Source: K189A clade bacterium (GTDB taxonomy: Bacteria; Pseudomonadota; Gammaproteobacteria; Pseudomonadales; Azotimanducaceae). Taken from it: a stretch of DNA of 64,000 nt. The stretch is taken from the NCBI GenBank assembly GCA_902565895.1, contig CACFGV010000007.1:1-64000 (forward strand). The letters are read 5' to 3'. A program made the translations under genes and the position numbers. The notes beneath the pieces were generated by a model. The model was not told the DNA's origin. It was given only the letters and a program-made list of their open reading frames with translations, and ran no database searches. Positions 9,824-18,993 of the stretch are shown one piece after another (the stretch's first letter is position 1; each line of letters opens with the position of its first letter).

Positions 9824-10694
9824 TAGCCACTTCGGGCACCACAGTATCAACTTTCAGTAAGCGAATACGGCGCGAATCCGCATTAAGTACTTCGAACGCC
9901 ATACCGGCGTAAACAATGGATTCACCACGCTCAGGTACATGCCCGAATTCGTGCAGCACCAGACCGCCAATGGTGTCGAATTCTTCATCACTTAGCGTAG
10001 TACCAAAGTACTCGTTAAAATCTTCCACCGTAGTGTTGGCTTTAACGTGAAAACTGTTGGCTTCGAGCTGTTTTACAAAACTATCGTCATCAACGTCGTG
10101 CTCGTCTTCTATCTCGCCAACAATCTGCTCCAACACATCTTCAATAGTCACCGCACCAGAGATCTGTCCGTATTCATCCACCACTAATGCCATATGATTT
10201 CGATTAGCGCGAAATTCTTGCAACAAGACGTTGAGTCTTTTGCTTTCAGGAATCAGTTGCGCCGGGCGGATGAAGTCGCGCATGGCAAAGGTCTGATGGT
10301 TTTCTTGCAACAACAGGGGCAGCAAATCTTTGGCGTGCAGAATACCTTTGATGTCGTCCACGTCGTCACCAATCACTGGGAACCGCGAGTGCCTGGACTC
10401 AACAATAACCGGCAGTAACTCGGCGGGCGTCTGATCTTCGCCGACCACGACCAAAGCTGAGCGTGGAATCATAATGTCCCGGGCATGCATATCAGACACC
10501 TGCAAAGCACCAAAAATGATGTTCAGAGCATCAAGATCAATAAGCTGACGCTCAGCGGCGTCACGCAATATGCTTAAAAGTTCGGGGAGATCTTCTGGTT
10601 CGTCAGAAAACAGATCAGAAAGCCACTCACGGACCCCTCTTCGGGGTGTCGAAGTTTCGGCTGAGTCATTTAACAACTCAGATGTATCACTCAT
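9810..10694 (-). CDS. corC: CorC/HlyC family CBS-domain protein
   Basis: The 294-residue product contains a CBS pair (around RDIMIPRSALVVV and FIRPAQLIPESKRL) followed by the small CorC_HlyC domain (EANSFHVKANTTVEDFNEYF). There is no DUF21 membrane domain, as in E. coli CorC (YbeX). It is linked to magnesium/cobalt efflux and, in other work, to ribosome function together with YbeY. The gene lies between ybeY and lnt in the conserved order. An AAAGGAGGAG site precedes the start. Confidence 0.93.
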   Translation of the reverse strand: MSDTSELLNDSAETSTPRRGVREWLSDLFSDEPEDLPELLSILRDAAERQLIDLDALNIIFGALQVSDMHARDIMIPRSALVVVGEDQTPAELLPVIVESRHSRFPVIGDDVDDIKGILHAKDLLPLLLQENHQTFAMRDFIRPAQLIPESKRLNVLLQEFRANRNHMALVVDEYGQISGAVTIEDVLEQIVGEIEDEHDVDDDSFVKQLEANSFHVKANTTVEDFNEYFGTTLSDEEFDTIGGLVLHEFGHVPERGESIVYAGMAFEVLNADSRRIRLLKVDTVVPEVANADD

Positions 10695-10762
10695 ATTTAA
10701 AGGAGGAGTCCTTACGGACTGTCTGTATAGGTAAGAAGGTCAAAAAAAGCAAGGGGCATAAT

Positions 10763-11245
10763 TCAATGATACGGATTCGCAATGCCCAAGTCGGCGAGAA
10801 TCGCAATTTCTAAACCCTCCATGCGCGCAGCTTCTGTGTCCTGTTCGTGATCATGACCAAGCAAATGCAGCAAACCGTGCACAGTCAGATGCGCTAAGTG
10901 ATGGTGTAACGGTTTATGTTGTTCGGTCGCTTCTTGGCACGCCACCGGCCAGCATAACGCCAAGTCCCCAAGGGGCAGTTCCGCTGCCGCGAGTTCCCCC
11001 GCCGGGAAACTAAGAATATTAGTGGGCTTGTCTTTGCCACGAAAGTTATCGTTCAAAGCCTGAGACTCTGCAGCGTCACATACGCGCAAACAAACCTCGC
11101 GGCGCAATCGTGAATCGTCTACATGATCACAGACGCTGCGCAGAACCCGTGCTAGACCTGTTTCTGTAGGTCCAGCAAACTGCGCAAACGCCGCGTTGAC
11201 GTCCTGCTCTGGAACGCCCTCAGCAATCTGCACTACGAAGACCAA
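10763..11245 (-). CDS. ybeY: Endoribonuclease YbeY (16S rRNA maturation)
   Basis: The 160-residue product has the zinc-binding motif HGLLHLLGHDH and the upstream segment GKDKPTNILSFPAG, both diagnostic of YbeY. It is a metal-dependent RNase in 16S rRNA 3'-end maturation and ribosome quality control. The start appears to be TTG at 11245, only 2 bp after the phoH stop, which suggests coupling; a GTG four codons later is possible. Confidence 0.95.
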   Translation of the reverse strand: MVFVVQIAEGVPEQDVNAAFAQFAGPTETGLARVLRSVCDHVDDSRLRREVCLRVCDAAESQALNDNFRGKDKPTNILSFPAGELAAAELPLGDLALCWPVACQEATEQHKPLHHHLAHLTVHGLLHLLGHDHEQDTEAARMEGLEIAILADLGIANPYH

Positions 11246-11247
11246 TG

Positions 11248-12348
11248 TCAGCCGTTGCTGTTGGAGTTCTGGCTACCGCTCCTTGAAGGCGGCTCGGTAT
11301 ACGCATCGTAAGCATCCACAATGCGTTGTACCAGCGGATGGCGCACAACGTCTTTCGACCCAAAATGGGTAAAGCTCACACCCTTAGTGTGGCGCAAAAC
11401 ATTAATGACATTGACCAGACCAGAGTGCTCGCCGCGGGGCAAATCGATTTGCGTAATGTCGCCGGTAACCACTGCTGTGGATCCAAAACCGATGCGCGTT
11501 AAAAACATTTTCATTTGCGCCACTGTAGTGTTTTGCGATTCGTCGAGAATGATGAAGGCATTGTTTAGGGTGCGGCCACGCATGTAGGCCAACGGTGCCA
11601 CCTCGATGATGTTGCGCTCGATATATTTATTAACCCGCTCAACACCAAGCATTTCATACAAAGCGTCATAGAGCGGACGCAAGTATGGATCAATTTTCTG
11701 CGCCAGGTCGCCCGGCAAAAAGCCAAGTTTTTCGCCCGCTTCTACTGCCGGTCGCACCAATAAAATCCGGGCCACCTGTTGCGACTCTAGAGCCTCTACC
11801 GCACAGGCCACAGCGAGATAGGTTTTGCCGGTACCCGCAGGCCCTACTCCAAAACTGATGTCATGACCACGCACCGCGCGAACATACAGTTGTTGATTGT
11901 GACCGCGGGGTTTGATGGACCTCTTAAGCGTACGAATCACCTGCACATCTGCCGGTTCTTCGCTTTGTTCTGCCCGCTCCTTACGGTCTTGGCGATTTAA
12001 CAACTCCTCAACACCGGCTTCCTGTAAAAACAGGTGTACCTGATCGGGCTCTAAGGTTTGCGCGTGGGCGGTCTCACGATACAGCTGATGCAATAGCGCT
12101 TCGGCTGCGCGCACACGAGCTTCTGGACCACTGATCTGAAATTCGTTGCCACGGTTACGAATGTGCACATCAAGTCGTTTTTCAAGATGCTTTAGATTTG
12201 CGTCCACAGGGCCAACTAAAGCGGCCAGGCGCTCAGCATCATCAGGTTCTAGCAAAGTACGACGTGTTAAGGGAACAACAGTGGCGGGGCTGGATTGTGC
12301 CGAGGTGTTCTCGACGGATTGATTAGAATCAGAATCTTGTTCTTGCAA
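11248..12348 (-). CDS. phoH: PhoH family ATPase (YbeZ)
   Basis: The 366-residue product has an N-terminal KH-like region (residues about 55-100), then the PhoH ATPase core with Walker A GPAGTGKTYLA and Walker B FIILDESQNT. YbeZ works with YbeY, and the two genes are adjacent here. The C-terminus is serine- and asparagine-rich (PPSRSGSQNSNSNG). Proposed roles are in RNA metabolism; the exact substrate is unsettled. Confidence 0.93.
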   Translation of the reverse strand: MQEQDSDSNQSVENTSAQSSPATVVPLTRRTLLEPDDAERLAALVGPVDANLKHLEKRLDVHIRNRGNEFQISGPEARVRAAEALLHQLYRETAHAQTLEPDQVHLFLQEAGVEELLNRQDRKERAEQSEEPADVQVIRTLKRSIKPRGHNQQLYVRAVRGHDISFGVGPAGTGKTYLAVACAVEALESQQVARILLVRPAVEAGEKLGFLPGDLAQKIDPYLRPLYDALYEMLGVERVNKYIERNIIEVAPLAYMRGRTLNNAFIILDESQNTTVAQMKMFLTRIGFGSTAVVTGDITQIDLPRGEHSGLVNVINVLRHTKGVSFTHFGSKDVVRHPLVQRIVDAYDAYTEPPSRSGSQNSNSNG

Positions 12349-12442
12349 ATTTCACCATTAAAGCAGGTTAGAGAGTAGGTAATGAGAGCTTAAACCCAGG
12401 CTTTGGGCTGTCAAATGACAATCTGGCACGTCCTTCGCGTGA

Positions 12443-13774
12443 TTAATCGACAAGTAGCGTTCCACGCATAGAGTTGGGCAGTGCCTCGGTGATTTCAACG
12501 GTACAAAAACCACCCACCAGTTCCGCCGGCCCCAAGAAATTTACCACCCGGTTGTTCTCAGTGCGTCCAGCGAGTTGTTTACCCGTAGGATCTTTCTTAG
12601 CAAAACCGGTTACCAACAAACGTTGCTGTGTGCCCACCATGGCGTCGGCTATAGCGTCTGCTTGATTACGCAGAGTCGCCTGCAAGTGCTGCAACCGTTG
12701 TTTTTTGACGGCTTCCGGGGTGTCGTCTGCCAGCGCAGCCGCAGGGGTTCCAGGACGAGCGCTGTAAATAAAGCTGAAGGACACATCAAAGCCGACTTCT
12801 TCGATCAATGCCATGGTCGCAGCAAAGTCTTCTTCGGTCTCACCCGGGAATCCCACAATAAAATCAGAGGAAAGGCTCAAGTTGGGCCGTATCGCCCGCA
12901 GCGCATTGATCTTGGCGACATACTGCGCAGCGGTATGACCACGCTTCATCGCCATCAAGATACGGTCCGATCCAGCTTGCACAGGCAGATGCAAATGATC
13001 CACCAACTGCGGCACGTCGCGATAGGCCTCAAGCAAACTGTCGGAAAAATCCATTGGGTGTGAGGTTGTAAAACGAATGCGTTCCACGCCCTCAATGTCA
13101 GCTACGTAGTAGATGAGTTCTGCTAGATCTGCTTTGTCACCATCAATAGCGCCCAAGTACGAATTTACGTTCTGCCCCAGTAAGTGAATCTCGCGCACCC
13201 CTTGGGCGACCAAGCCACGCACTTCTTGCAAGACCGAATCCACCGAGCGACTGACCTCTTCGCCACGGGTATAGGGCACCACGCAAAAACTACAGTACTT
13301 GCTACAACCTTCCATAATGGAAACAAAGGCGGCAGGGCCGTCCATTTTTGGTTCCGGGAGTCGATCAAATTTCTCGACTTCAGGAAAGGTCACGTCAACC
13401 ACAGGAACAAGCTGCTGCACCCGGCTGTCGAGCATTTGCGGTAGACGATGAATAGTTTGTGGCCCAAACACCATATCCACTACCGGCGCTCTACGCATAA
13501 TGGCATCGCCTTCCTGGCTGGCGACACAGCCACCTACACCGATGACCAAATCAGGCCGGTCTGTTTTTAGCTTTTGCCAGCGCCCTAATTGATGAAACAC
13601 TTTTTCTTGGGCTTTTTCGCGGATCGAACAGGTATTTAGCAACAACACATCCGCATCGTCCTCGCTGTCTGCCCGCTCATAGCCCTGAGTCTCGCGCAGC
13701 ACGTCGTACATACGCGCAGAATCGTATTCATTCATCTGACAGCCATGGGTTTTAACGAAAAGTTTTTTGGCCAT
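12443..13774 (-). CDS. miaB: tRNA-2-methylthio-N6-dimethylallyladenosine synthase
   Basis: The start is set at ATG 13774 ([19 protein letters not shown]); a GTG nine bases upstream is in frame. The product is 443 residues. The N-terminal methylthiotransferase domain contains [12 protein letters not shown]. The radical-SAM cluster motif is CSKYCSFC, and a TRAM domain closes the protein. MiaB adds the methylthio group to i6A37 in tRNAs. It is the first gene of the block reading leftwards, and divergent from the DUF1820 gene. Confidence 0.97.
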   Translation of the reverse strand: MAKKLFVKTHGCQMNEYDSARMYDVLRETQGYERADSEDDADVLLLNTCSIREKAQEKVFHQLGRWQKLKTDRPDLVIGVGGCVASQEGDAIMRRAPVVDMVFGPQTIHRLPQMLDSRVQQLVPVVDVTFPEVEKFDRLPEPKMDGPAAFVSIMEGCSKYCSFCVVPYTRGEEVSRSVDSVLQEVRGLVAQGVREIHLLGQNVNSYLGAIDGDKADLAELIYYVADIEGVERIRFTTSHPMDFSDSLLEAYRDVPQLVDHLHLPVQAGSDRILMAMKRGHTAAQYVAKINALRAIRPNLSLSSDFIVGFPGETEEDFAATMALIEEVGFDVSFSFIYSARPGTPAAALADDTPEAVKKQRLQHLQATLRNQADAIADAMVGTQQRLLVTGFAKKDPTGKQLAGRTENNRVVNFLGPAELVGGFCTVEITEALPNSMRGTLLVD

Positions 13775-13901
13775 GATCAACACTGTGTAGCGGGGCCGCG
13801 ATTATACGCAAACTCTTGGACTACTTGAAAAGCCAAGGCTCATCCCCAAGTATTCCGCCACAGGGCGACACGCACCCGTTTTTTCTACACGAGCAAAGCC
13901 A

Positions 13902-14237
13902 ATGGCCGTTACCAAGACCACAGAAAATACTTACCGAATCCTGTTCCATAACCAGGGCCAGATTTACGAGGTCTATGCGCGCAATATCTATCAAAGCGAC
14001 CTATATGGTTTTGTCGAGGTCGAAGACTATGTGTTTGGCAATCGCTCCAAGATGCTCATAGACCCAGCAGAAGACCGACTGCGCAGCGAATTTGAAGGCG
14101 TACAGCGCTCTTATATCCCTATGCACGCCATTGTGCGCATTGACGAGGTAGAGAAAGAAGGCGTAGCGAAGATCACTACAGACTCCGGCGAAAAAGTAAC
14201 CCCGTTTCCAATGCCGCTGCCGAAAGACAAGAGCTAG
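13902..14237 (+). CDS. DUF1820 family protein
   Basis: The 111-residue product has the conserved core YRILFHNQGQIYEVYARNIY followed by YGFVEVEDYVFG and RSYIPMHAIVRIDEVEKEG, which I recognise as DUF1820. This small soluble family is common in gammaproteobacteria and has no assigned function. It is divergent from miaB, with 127 bp between the starts, so the promoters of both genes must lie in 13775-13901. Confidence 0.88.
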   Translation: MAVTKTTENTYRILFHNQGQIYEVYARNIYQSDLYGFVEVEDYVFGNRSKMLIDPAEDRLRSEFEGVQRSYIPMHAIVRIDEVEKEGVAKITTDSGEKVTPFPMPLPKDKS

Positions 14238-14443
14238 TTCCCCCATGGCAGGCCAAAGGGTGATCTGCACCATTGGCACTGCGACCCAAAATTACACCTC
14301 ATCCGAGTCATCCTCCCCAAGGCCAAAAGCAGCGATGCCGATGCTCGTTGCTTGATGTCTTCGCTCGCCAGCTCTACATTTCTTTTCTAAACCAAAAACA
14401 ATAAATCCACGGCTGATCGGAGCCACTTAAAAGGTAAAGCGCC

Positions 14444-15178
14444 ATGATGGAACTTTGGACTTCACCGACACCCAACGGCTGGAAGGTGTCGATCATGTTA
14501 GAGGAATTAATCGAAGCCGGGGTCGATATTGGCGACGTACAGGTGCGCATGATCAATCTACTGAAAGGCGACCAATTCAAAGACGACTTCGTGGAGCGCA
14601 ACTTAAATTCTAAAATCCCAACCCTACGCGACGACGGTCGCGACATCATCGAAAGCTGCGCAATACTCGAATACCTGGGCGAAAAATTTCCGACCTCACT
14701 GCTGCCACTGGATACACGCAAATGGGACGTATTACCTTGGGTCTACTGGCAGGCCGCCAATGTCGGTCCGATCTTTGGCAACAAGTTAAGCTACACCCGC
14801 TACATGGACGATGTTGCAGACGAACTAAAACAGCACCCCCTTGAGCGATTTAACAACGAAGCCCTGCGCTTGGTGTCTGTGCTGAACAAAAAACTCGGCG
14901 ACAACCCTTGGGTTTGTGGCGATGAATTTACTATTGCCGATATCGCCCTTTACCCTTGGCTACGAGGTTGGAAGTGGAGCAAGGTCAACATCACCACTAA
15001 ACCTCGTGTTATGGAATGGGTCGACCGAGTTCGAGCACGACCCGGCGTGGAGCGCGGCTTGGGCTACGGTGTACCGAAAAGCGAAGTCGATCAGTGGAGC
15101 GAAGAACGCAAAGCCAGTACTGCGAAAAGTGGCGCATCCATCGCCAGCAACACCAACATTAAAGATTCCATCCAGTAG
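14444..15178 (+). CDS. Glutathione S-transferase family protein
   Basis: The 244-residue product has an N-terminal thioredoxin-like domain (MELWTSPTPNGWKVSIMLEE; IPTLRDD; ESCAILEYLGEKF). An all-alpha C-terminal domain (FTIADIALYPWLRGW) follows. The TSPTPNGWKVS start resembles the YfcG/Ure2-like (nu-class) enzymes, which often have disulfide-bond reductase activity with glutathione. It is followed 8 bp later by a crotonase gene, so the two are probably co-transcribed. Two ATG codons are adjacent at the start; either could be used. Confidence 0.88.
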   Translation: MMELWTSPTPNGWKVSIMLEELIEAGVDIGDVQVRMINLLKGDQFKDDFVERNLNSKIPTLRDDGRDIIESCAILEYLGEKFPTSLLPLDTRKWDVLPWVYWQAANVGPIFGNKLSYTRYMDDVADELKQHPLERFNNEALRLVSVLNKKLGDNPWVCGDEFTIADIALYPWLRGWKWSKVNITTKPRVMEWVDRVRARPGVERGLGYGVPKSEVDQWSEERKASTAKSGASIASNTNIKDSIQ

Positions 15179-15186
15179 GCAATAGC

Positions 15187-15855
15187 ATGTCAGTAACCAC
15201 CGATATCCAAGACGACATAGCCATCATTCAATTCGACGACGGCAACAAGAACGTTATCAATCACGAGCTGCTCGACGACCTTGAAAGCGCCTTCGATCAA
15301 ACTGAGCGCAGCGACGCCAAAGTACTTATTCTGCAAGGACGCGAGGGTTCGTTTTGCGCGGGATACGACCTTTCAGTCATGGTCGGCGATGATCCCAAGG
15401 CAGCCTCGCGGTTAGGACAGCGCGGCGGGAACATCGCTCGCCGAATCTATGGCAGTCGTAAGCCCGTCGTCGGCCTGAGTCAGGGCCACGCCTTCACCAT
15501 CGGAGCCATATGGCTTGCATCTTGCGATCTCGCCGTCGCCGAGGACGGTCCCTACAAGTACGGTATGGTCGAAGTAGCTCTTAACGTGCCGTTAACGGGT
15601 TGGGCATTAGCGCCGGTGCAAGCAAAACTGCACCCTGCTTATCACACAAAGGCTCTAATGCACGCACACGTCTTCAACCCAAGTGATGCGCAAGAGGCCG
15701 GATTCATTGATCAACTTGCGTCATCGGGCGAGGGCCTTAACAGCGCCCTTAACGCCGCCGAAAACTTGGCGCAACTGCCAACTGAGGCCTACTACCAAAC
15801 CAAGCTGGCCCTGCGTCAACAGACCCTCAGCGCAATGGACAAACACCTAGGGTAA
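15187..15855 (+). CDS. Crotonase (enoyl-CoA hydratase/isomerase) family protein
   Basis: The 222-residue product shows the crotonase oxyanion-hole pattern (FCAGYDLSVMVGD and GHAFTIGAIWLASCDLAVAE). It is shorter than typical enoyl-CoA hydratases (about 260), lacking part of the C-terminal helical region. The usual second glutamate region reads KYGMVEVALNVPL. Which acyl-CoA reaction it performs cannot be told. It forms a probable two-gene unit with the GST gene and is convergent with the 2-hydroxy-acid oxidase. Confidence 0.85.
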   Translation: MSVTTDIQDDIAIIQFDDGNKNVINHELLDDLESAFDQTERSDAKVLILQGREGSFCAGYDLSVMVGDDPKAASRLGQRGGNIARRIYGSRKPVVGLSQGHAFTIGAIWLASCDLAVAEDGPYKYGMVEVALNVPLTGWALAPVQAKLHPAYHTKALMHAHVFNPSDAQEAGFIDQLASSGEGLNSALNAAENLAQLPTEAYYQTKLALRQQTLSAMDKHLG

Positions 15856-15865
15856 GAATCGGCAG

Positions 15866-17005
15866 CTAGTACCCCTCTTCGAGCAAAGGAAAGGCGCTTA
15901 GAACATGGCTTGGCCGCAAGGGTTGATCACGGACTAGCAAGCCCGGGTGTAAATCCGCCACATTAGTTACACCGGTCAGGGCTAACGATATCTGTATCTC
16001 CCGTTCGAGAATCGACAACGCGCGAAGCATTGCAGGCACGCCGCCAGCCGCAGCTGCCAAGGCTTCAAACCGGCCCATACCGACTGCGGTAGCACCCAAG
16101 CACAACCCTTTAATGACATCAGCGCCACGCATAAAGCCGCCATCTACCACTACGGGTATTCGGCCATCCACCGCCTCAACGACACCTGGCAAGGCATCGA
16201 TACACGCCAGCGTATGATCAAGTTGGCGACCGCCATGGTTCGAGACGTACACCACATCAACACCCACATCGACACAGCGCTTGGCGTCTTCGGGATTCAT
16301 CACACCCTTCACAATAAGCGGTATATCGAATTTCTCTTTGATGTGCGCGACAAGGTCCCATGACATGGTGGACTGATAGTTCACGCCGCCAGGATCCAAC
16401 ATGGTTCCCGTTGCAGTACGTGCCTGCATAGGCACATAACCCTTCATTAAGTCGCGCTCGCGGCGCGAATACACCTGGGTATCTGCGGTTAAACAAAAAC
16501 CCACATAACCACTGGCTATCGTGCGTTCGATCTGATCGTCGAGCCATGCTTGATCACCAGACAAATAAAGTTGATAGACCCGTGGGCCAGGCACCTCTTG
16601 CGCCACGGTTTCAAAGTCCGGCGCACAGGACGAGCTTAGAATGTGCAGTACTCCAAACTCATCCGCAGCTTTAGCTACCGCACTGCCCCCTTGTTCGGTA
16701 AAGGCCTGAATTGAACCAATTGGCGGCAACACCACCGGAATACGCAATGTCTGACCCAGCAATTGCGTGGCCGTATTGACCTTACTCACGTCCTGCAAAA
16801 TCCTTGGCAAAAACACCCAAGATTCAAGAGCGGACCGATTACGCCGCAACGACGCCTCGGTATCTGCGGCGCCCACCAAATAATCCCAGTCACCTTTGTC
16901 CAGATTGGCCTGCGCCAAACGAACAATATCTGTTAGCGTTTTAAAATCCCCCACAGCTCCCCCTTGCTTCTTGATGGCGCCACAAAGTTCATGGCAAGCG
17001 CCCAT
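15866..17005 (-). CDS. FMN-dependent alpha-hydroxy-acid oxidase/dehydrogenase
   Basis: The 379-residue product has the family hallmarks: LTADTQVYSRRERDLMKGY, then SNHGGRQLD with the catalytic histidine, then the FMN phosphate-binding stretch PVVVDGGFMRGADVIKGL. Family members oxidise L-lactate, glycolate, mandelate or similar 2-hydroxy acids. The N-terminus lacks a membrane segment, so it is probably soluble. The start is uncertain: ATG 17005 lacks a clear RBS, and GTG codons occur downstream. It is divergent from the ferredoxin-reductase gene, with only 49 bp between them. Confidence 0.88.
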   Translation of the reverse strand: MGACHELCGAIKKQGGAVGDFKTLTDIVRLAQANLDKGDWDYLVGAADTEASLRRNRSALESWVFLPRILQDVSKVNTATQLLGQTLRIPVVLPPIGSIQAFTEQGGSAVAKAADEFGVLHILSSSCAPDFETVAQEVPGPRVYQLYLSGDQAWLDDQIERTIASGYVGFCLTADTQVYSRRERDLMKGYVPMQARTATGTMLDPGGVNYQSTMSWDLVAHIKEKFDIPLIVKGVMNPEDAKRCVDVGVDVVYVSNHGGRQLDHTLACIDALPGVVEAVDGRIPVVVDGGFMRGADVIKGLCLGATAVGMGRFEALAAAAGGVPAMLRALSILEREIQISLALTGVTNVADLHPGLLVRDQPLRPSHVLSAFPLLEEGY

Positions 17006-17054
17006 GCTCAGGTTAAACTAGCACCTGATACGGACACAACGATGGGATAAAGAC

Positions 17055-18257
17055 ATGGCAGGAATGGTCATTATTGGCGCAGGCCACGCAGCAGGTCAGG
17101 CCGCCGCGAGCTTGCGGCAAGAAAAATATGAAGGACCGATCACAATCATTGGCGACGAAAGCCACCTGCCTTATCAACGGCCACCTCTTTCGAAAGCCTA
17201 TTTATCTGGCAGCCAAGAAGTAGAGCGCGTATACCTGCGCGCTGAAAAGTTCTATCAAGAAAAAGACATCAGCCTGCGCTTATCTACCCACGCTGAAAAA
17301 ATTAACCGCGACAGCAAGACCGTCGAACTACAGGGCGGCGAAACTGTTGACTACGACAAATTGCTGATCTGTACCGGTTCACGGCCACGCAAACTCAGTA
17401 TCCCTGGCAGCGACTTAGACGGCATTCACTATCTGCGCACCATTGATGATGTGGACGGCATTCGCGCTTCCATGCAAGAAGGTGCCAACCTGGTCATCGT
17501 CGGCGGCGGCTACATTGGCCTTGAGGTCGCAGCAGTGGGCAAAGAGCTGGGGCTCGACGTGCACGTATTGGAAATGGAGGATCGAATCCTACAGCGGGTG
17601 ACGACCCCGACCATGTCTGAGTACTACGACACCCTGCACCGCGGCCGCGGTGTGAACATCCACACCAATACCGGGGTTACAGGTTTTAGTGGTGACGGCA
17701 AAGTTGAGAAAGTGCTGTGCGGCGACGCCGAGTTTGCTGCTGACTTGGTAATCGTGGGTATCGGCATCGTACCCAATATCGAGCTTGCCGAAGCGGCCGG
17801 ACTGGCCTGCGACAATGGCATTGTCGTAGACGATCATTGCCAAACTTCAGATCCAGACATCTACGCAGCCGGCGACTGCACGAATCATCCAAACCCGCTG
17901 TTAGATCGGCGCCTACGCCTAGAGTCTGTACCCAACGCTATGGACCAAGCACGCACCAGTGCTGCGAACATGCTCGGCGGCGACAAAAACTACGCCGCCA
18001 TTCCGTGGTTTTGGTCCGATCAATACGAGCTCAAACTGCAAATGGTAGGTTTCTCTGCCGATGGTAATCGTGAAGTACTGCGCGGCGACATGGCCAGCAA
18101 CCAATTTGCAGTATTTTACTTAAACGACGCCACCGTCGTGGCAGCCGATGCGGTGAACAGCCCGAAAGAATTTATGATCTGTAAACAACTGGTAGGCAAG
18201 GAGGTTGATGCCACGGTGCTGGCCGATCCTGATGCCGACTTAAAGACGCTACTTTAA
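17055..18257 (+). CDS. NAD(P)/FAD-dependent ferredoxin/rubredoxin reductase
   Basis: The 400-residue product has an FAD-binding GxGxxG-type motif (VIIGAGHAAGQAAASLRQ) and the marker YQRPPLSKAYL. An NAD(P) motif (VIVGGGYIGLEVAAV) and the second FAD contact (IYAAGDCTNHP) follow. These are typical of the reductase component of cytochrome P450 or ring-hydroxylating dioxygenase systems. No ferredoxin or oxygenase gene is adjacent, so its partner must be elsewhere. Confidence 0.9.
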   Translation: MAGMVIIGAGHAAGQAAASLRQEKYEGPITIIGDESHLPYQRPPLSKAYLSGSQEVERVYLRAEKFYQEKDISLRLSTHAEKINRDSKTVELQGGETVDYDKLLICTGSRPRKLSIPGSDLDGIHYLRTIDDVDGIRASMQEGANLVIVGGGYIGLEVAAVGKELGLDVHVLEMEDRILQRVTTPTMSEYYDTLHRGRGVNIHTNTGVTGFSGDGKVEKVLCGDAEFAADLVIVGIGIVPNIELAEAAGLACDNGIVVDDHCQTSDPDIYAAGDCTNHPNPLLDRRLRLESVPNAMDQARTSAANMLGGDKNYAAIPWFWSDQYELKLQMVGFSADGNREVLRGDMASNQFAVFYLNDATVVAADAVNSPKEFMICKQLVGKEVDATVLADPDADLKTLL

Positions 18258-18269
18258 CCCTATGTGGTA

Positions 18270-18578
18270 CTAACCATGCGAGGGTGAGCAATTCAAGTCA
18301 CCCTCACTGAAACTATCAGTTTGCACGCACGGGAAGTGATCATGGGTGTGGGCGTGCTGACCGCCGTCGTACCTCAGAGGTATGGCACAGCCGCCAAATA
18401 AAATGCACGACAGCAACAAAAGCCTAAAGCCCTCCCAAAACTCTATTTCTCTGAGCTGAAATATGCCGGGGACAGTAATGTTCCACAGATGTACGAATAA
18501 CGCTGTGATAATAAAAATTATCAGCATCGCCAGAAGCGCTATAAACACGCCTTGAAGAATTATCCACAGGAAATCCAT
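18270..18578 (-). CDS. Small conserved membrane protein, function unknown
   Basis: The 102-residue product has a transmembrane segment at about residues 5-28. The motif LWNITVPGIFQLREIEFWEG follows, then RLLLLSCILFGG as a second hydrophobic stretch. I recognise this as the widespread small-protein pattern 'LWNxxxPxIFxLxxIxFWxxxxLLLLSxILFGG'. The C-terminal tail has a histidine cluster (QHAHTHDH) and several cysteines. No function is known. It is convergent with the ferredoxin-reductase gene. Confidence 0.65.
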   Translation of the reverse strand: MDFLWIILQGVFIALLAMLIIFIITALFVHLWNITVPGIFQLREIEFWEGFRLLLLSCILFGGCAIPLRYDGGQHAHTHDHFPCVQTDSFSEGDLNCSPSHG

Positions 18579-18993
18579 AACGCCACCGTCGCAACATAAA
18601 TTGGATCAATTTAGATGACTATAGCTACCGGTTGGAATCTATTTCGAGGAAAAAATTATTTGCAAACTGCGGAGCGATCATCTCGTTTATACGGCTAAAA
18701 AATTACCAACCGAATAAAAGGATGCAAATAAGCAATAAGTGGTGACCCCCTATAATTTAGCTGGCGGATCAGCATTAGATCAGGAACGGTTACATTCCAA
18801 AGCCATCTCAACAGCTCCGCCACAACAATTGCCAGGACAAACCACAAAGCATGCTGGCTCGCAAGTGACTAAGCCAAACTCACAACGCCATTCCAAACCT
18901 TCGTGCGGTAAATCAAGAGTAACTCAAACAGTTAGAATCTAAAGGAATGCCTTTTATATTCTCTGGCAATTGCTACATAGACTTAGCATTTTC
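18579..18993. other. 415-bp gap without a convincing gene
   Basis: The gap is AT-richer than its surroundings. It contains a perfect TATAAT at 18751-18756 on the plus strand, but no good -35 at 16-18 bp. An open frame at 18739-18942 (67 codons, GTG) has no RBS or family features, so I do not call it. The upstream parts probably hold the promoter of the small membrane gene. Confidence 0.5.

Noticed and set aside
18739-18942. 67-codon plus-strand frame in the 18.6-19.0 kb gap
   Set aside because: It starts with GTG without an RBS, and its composition (rich in Gln, Ser, Pro, Lys) shows no domain or membrane pattern.
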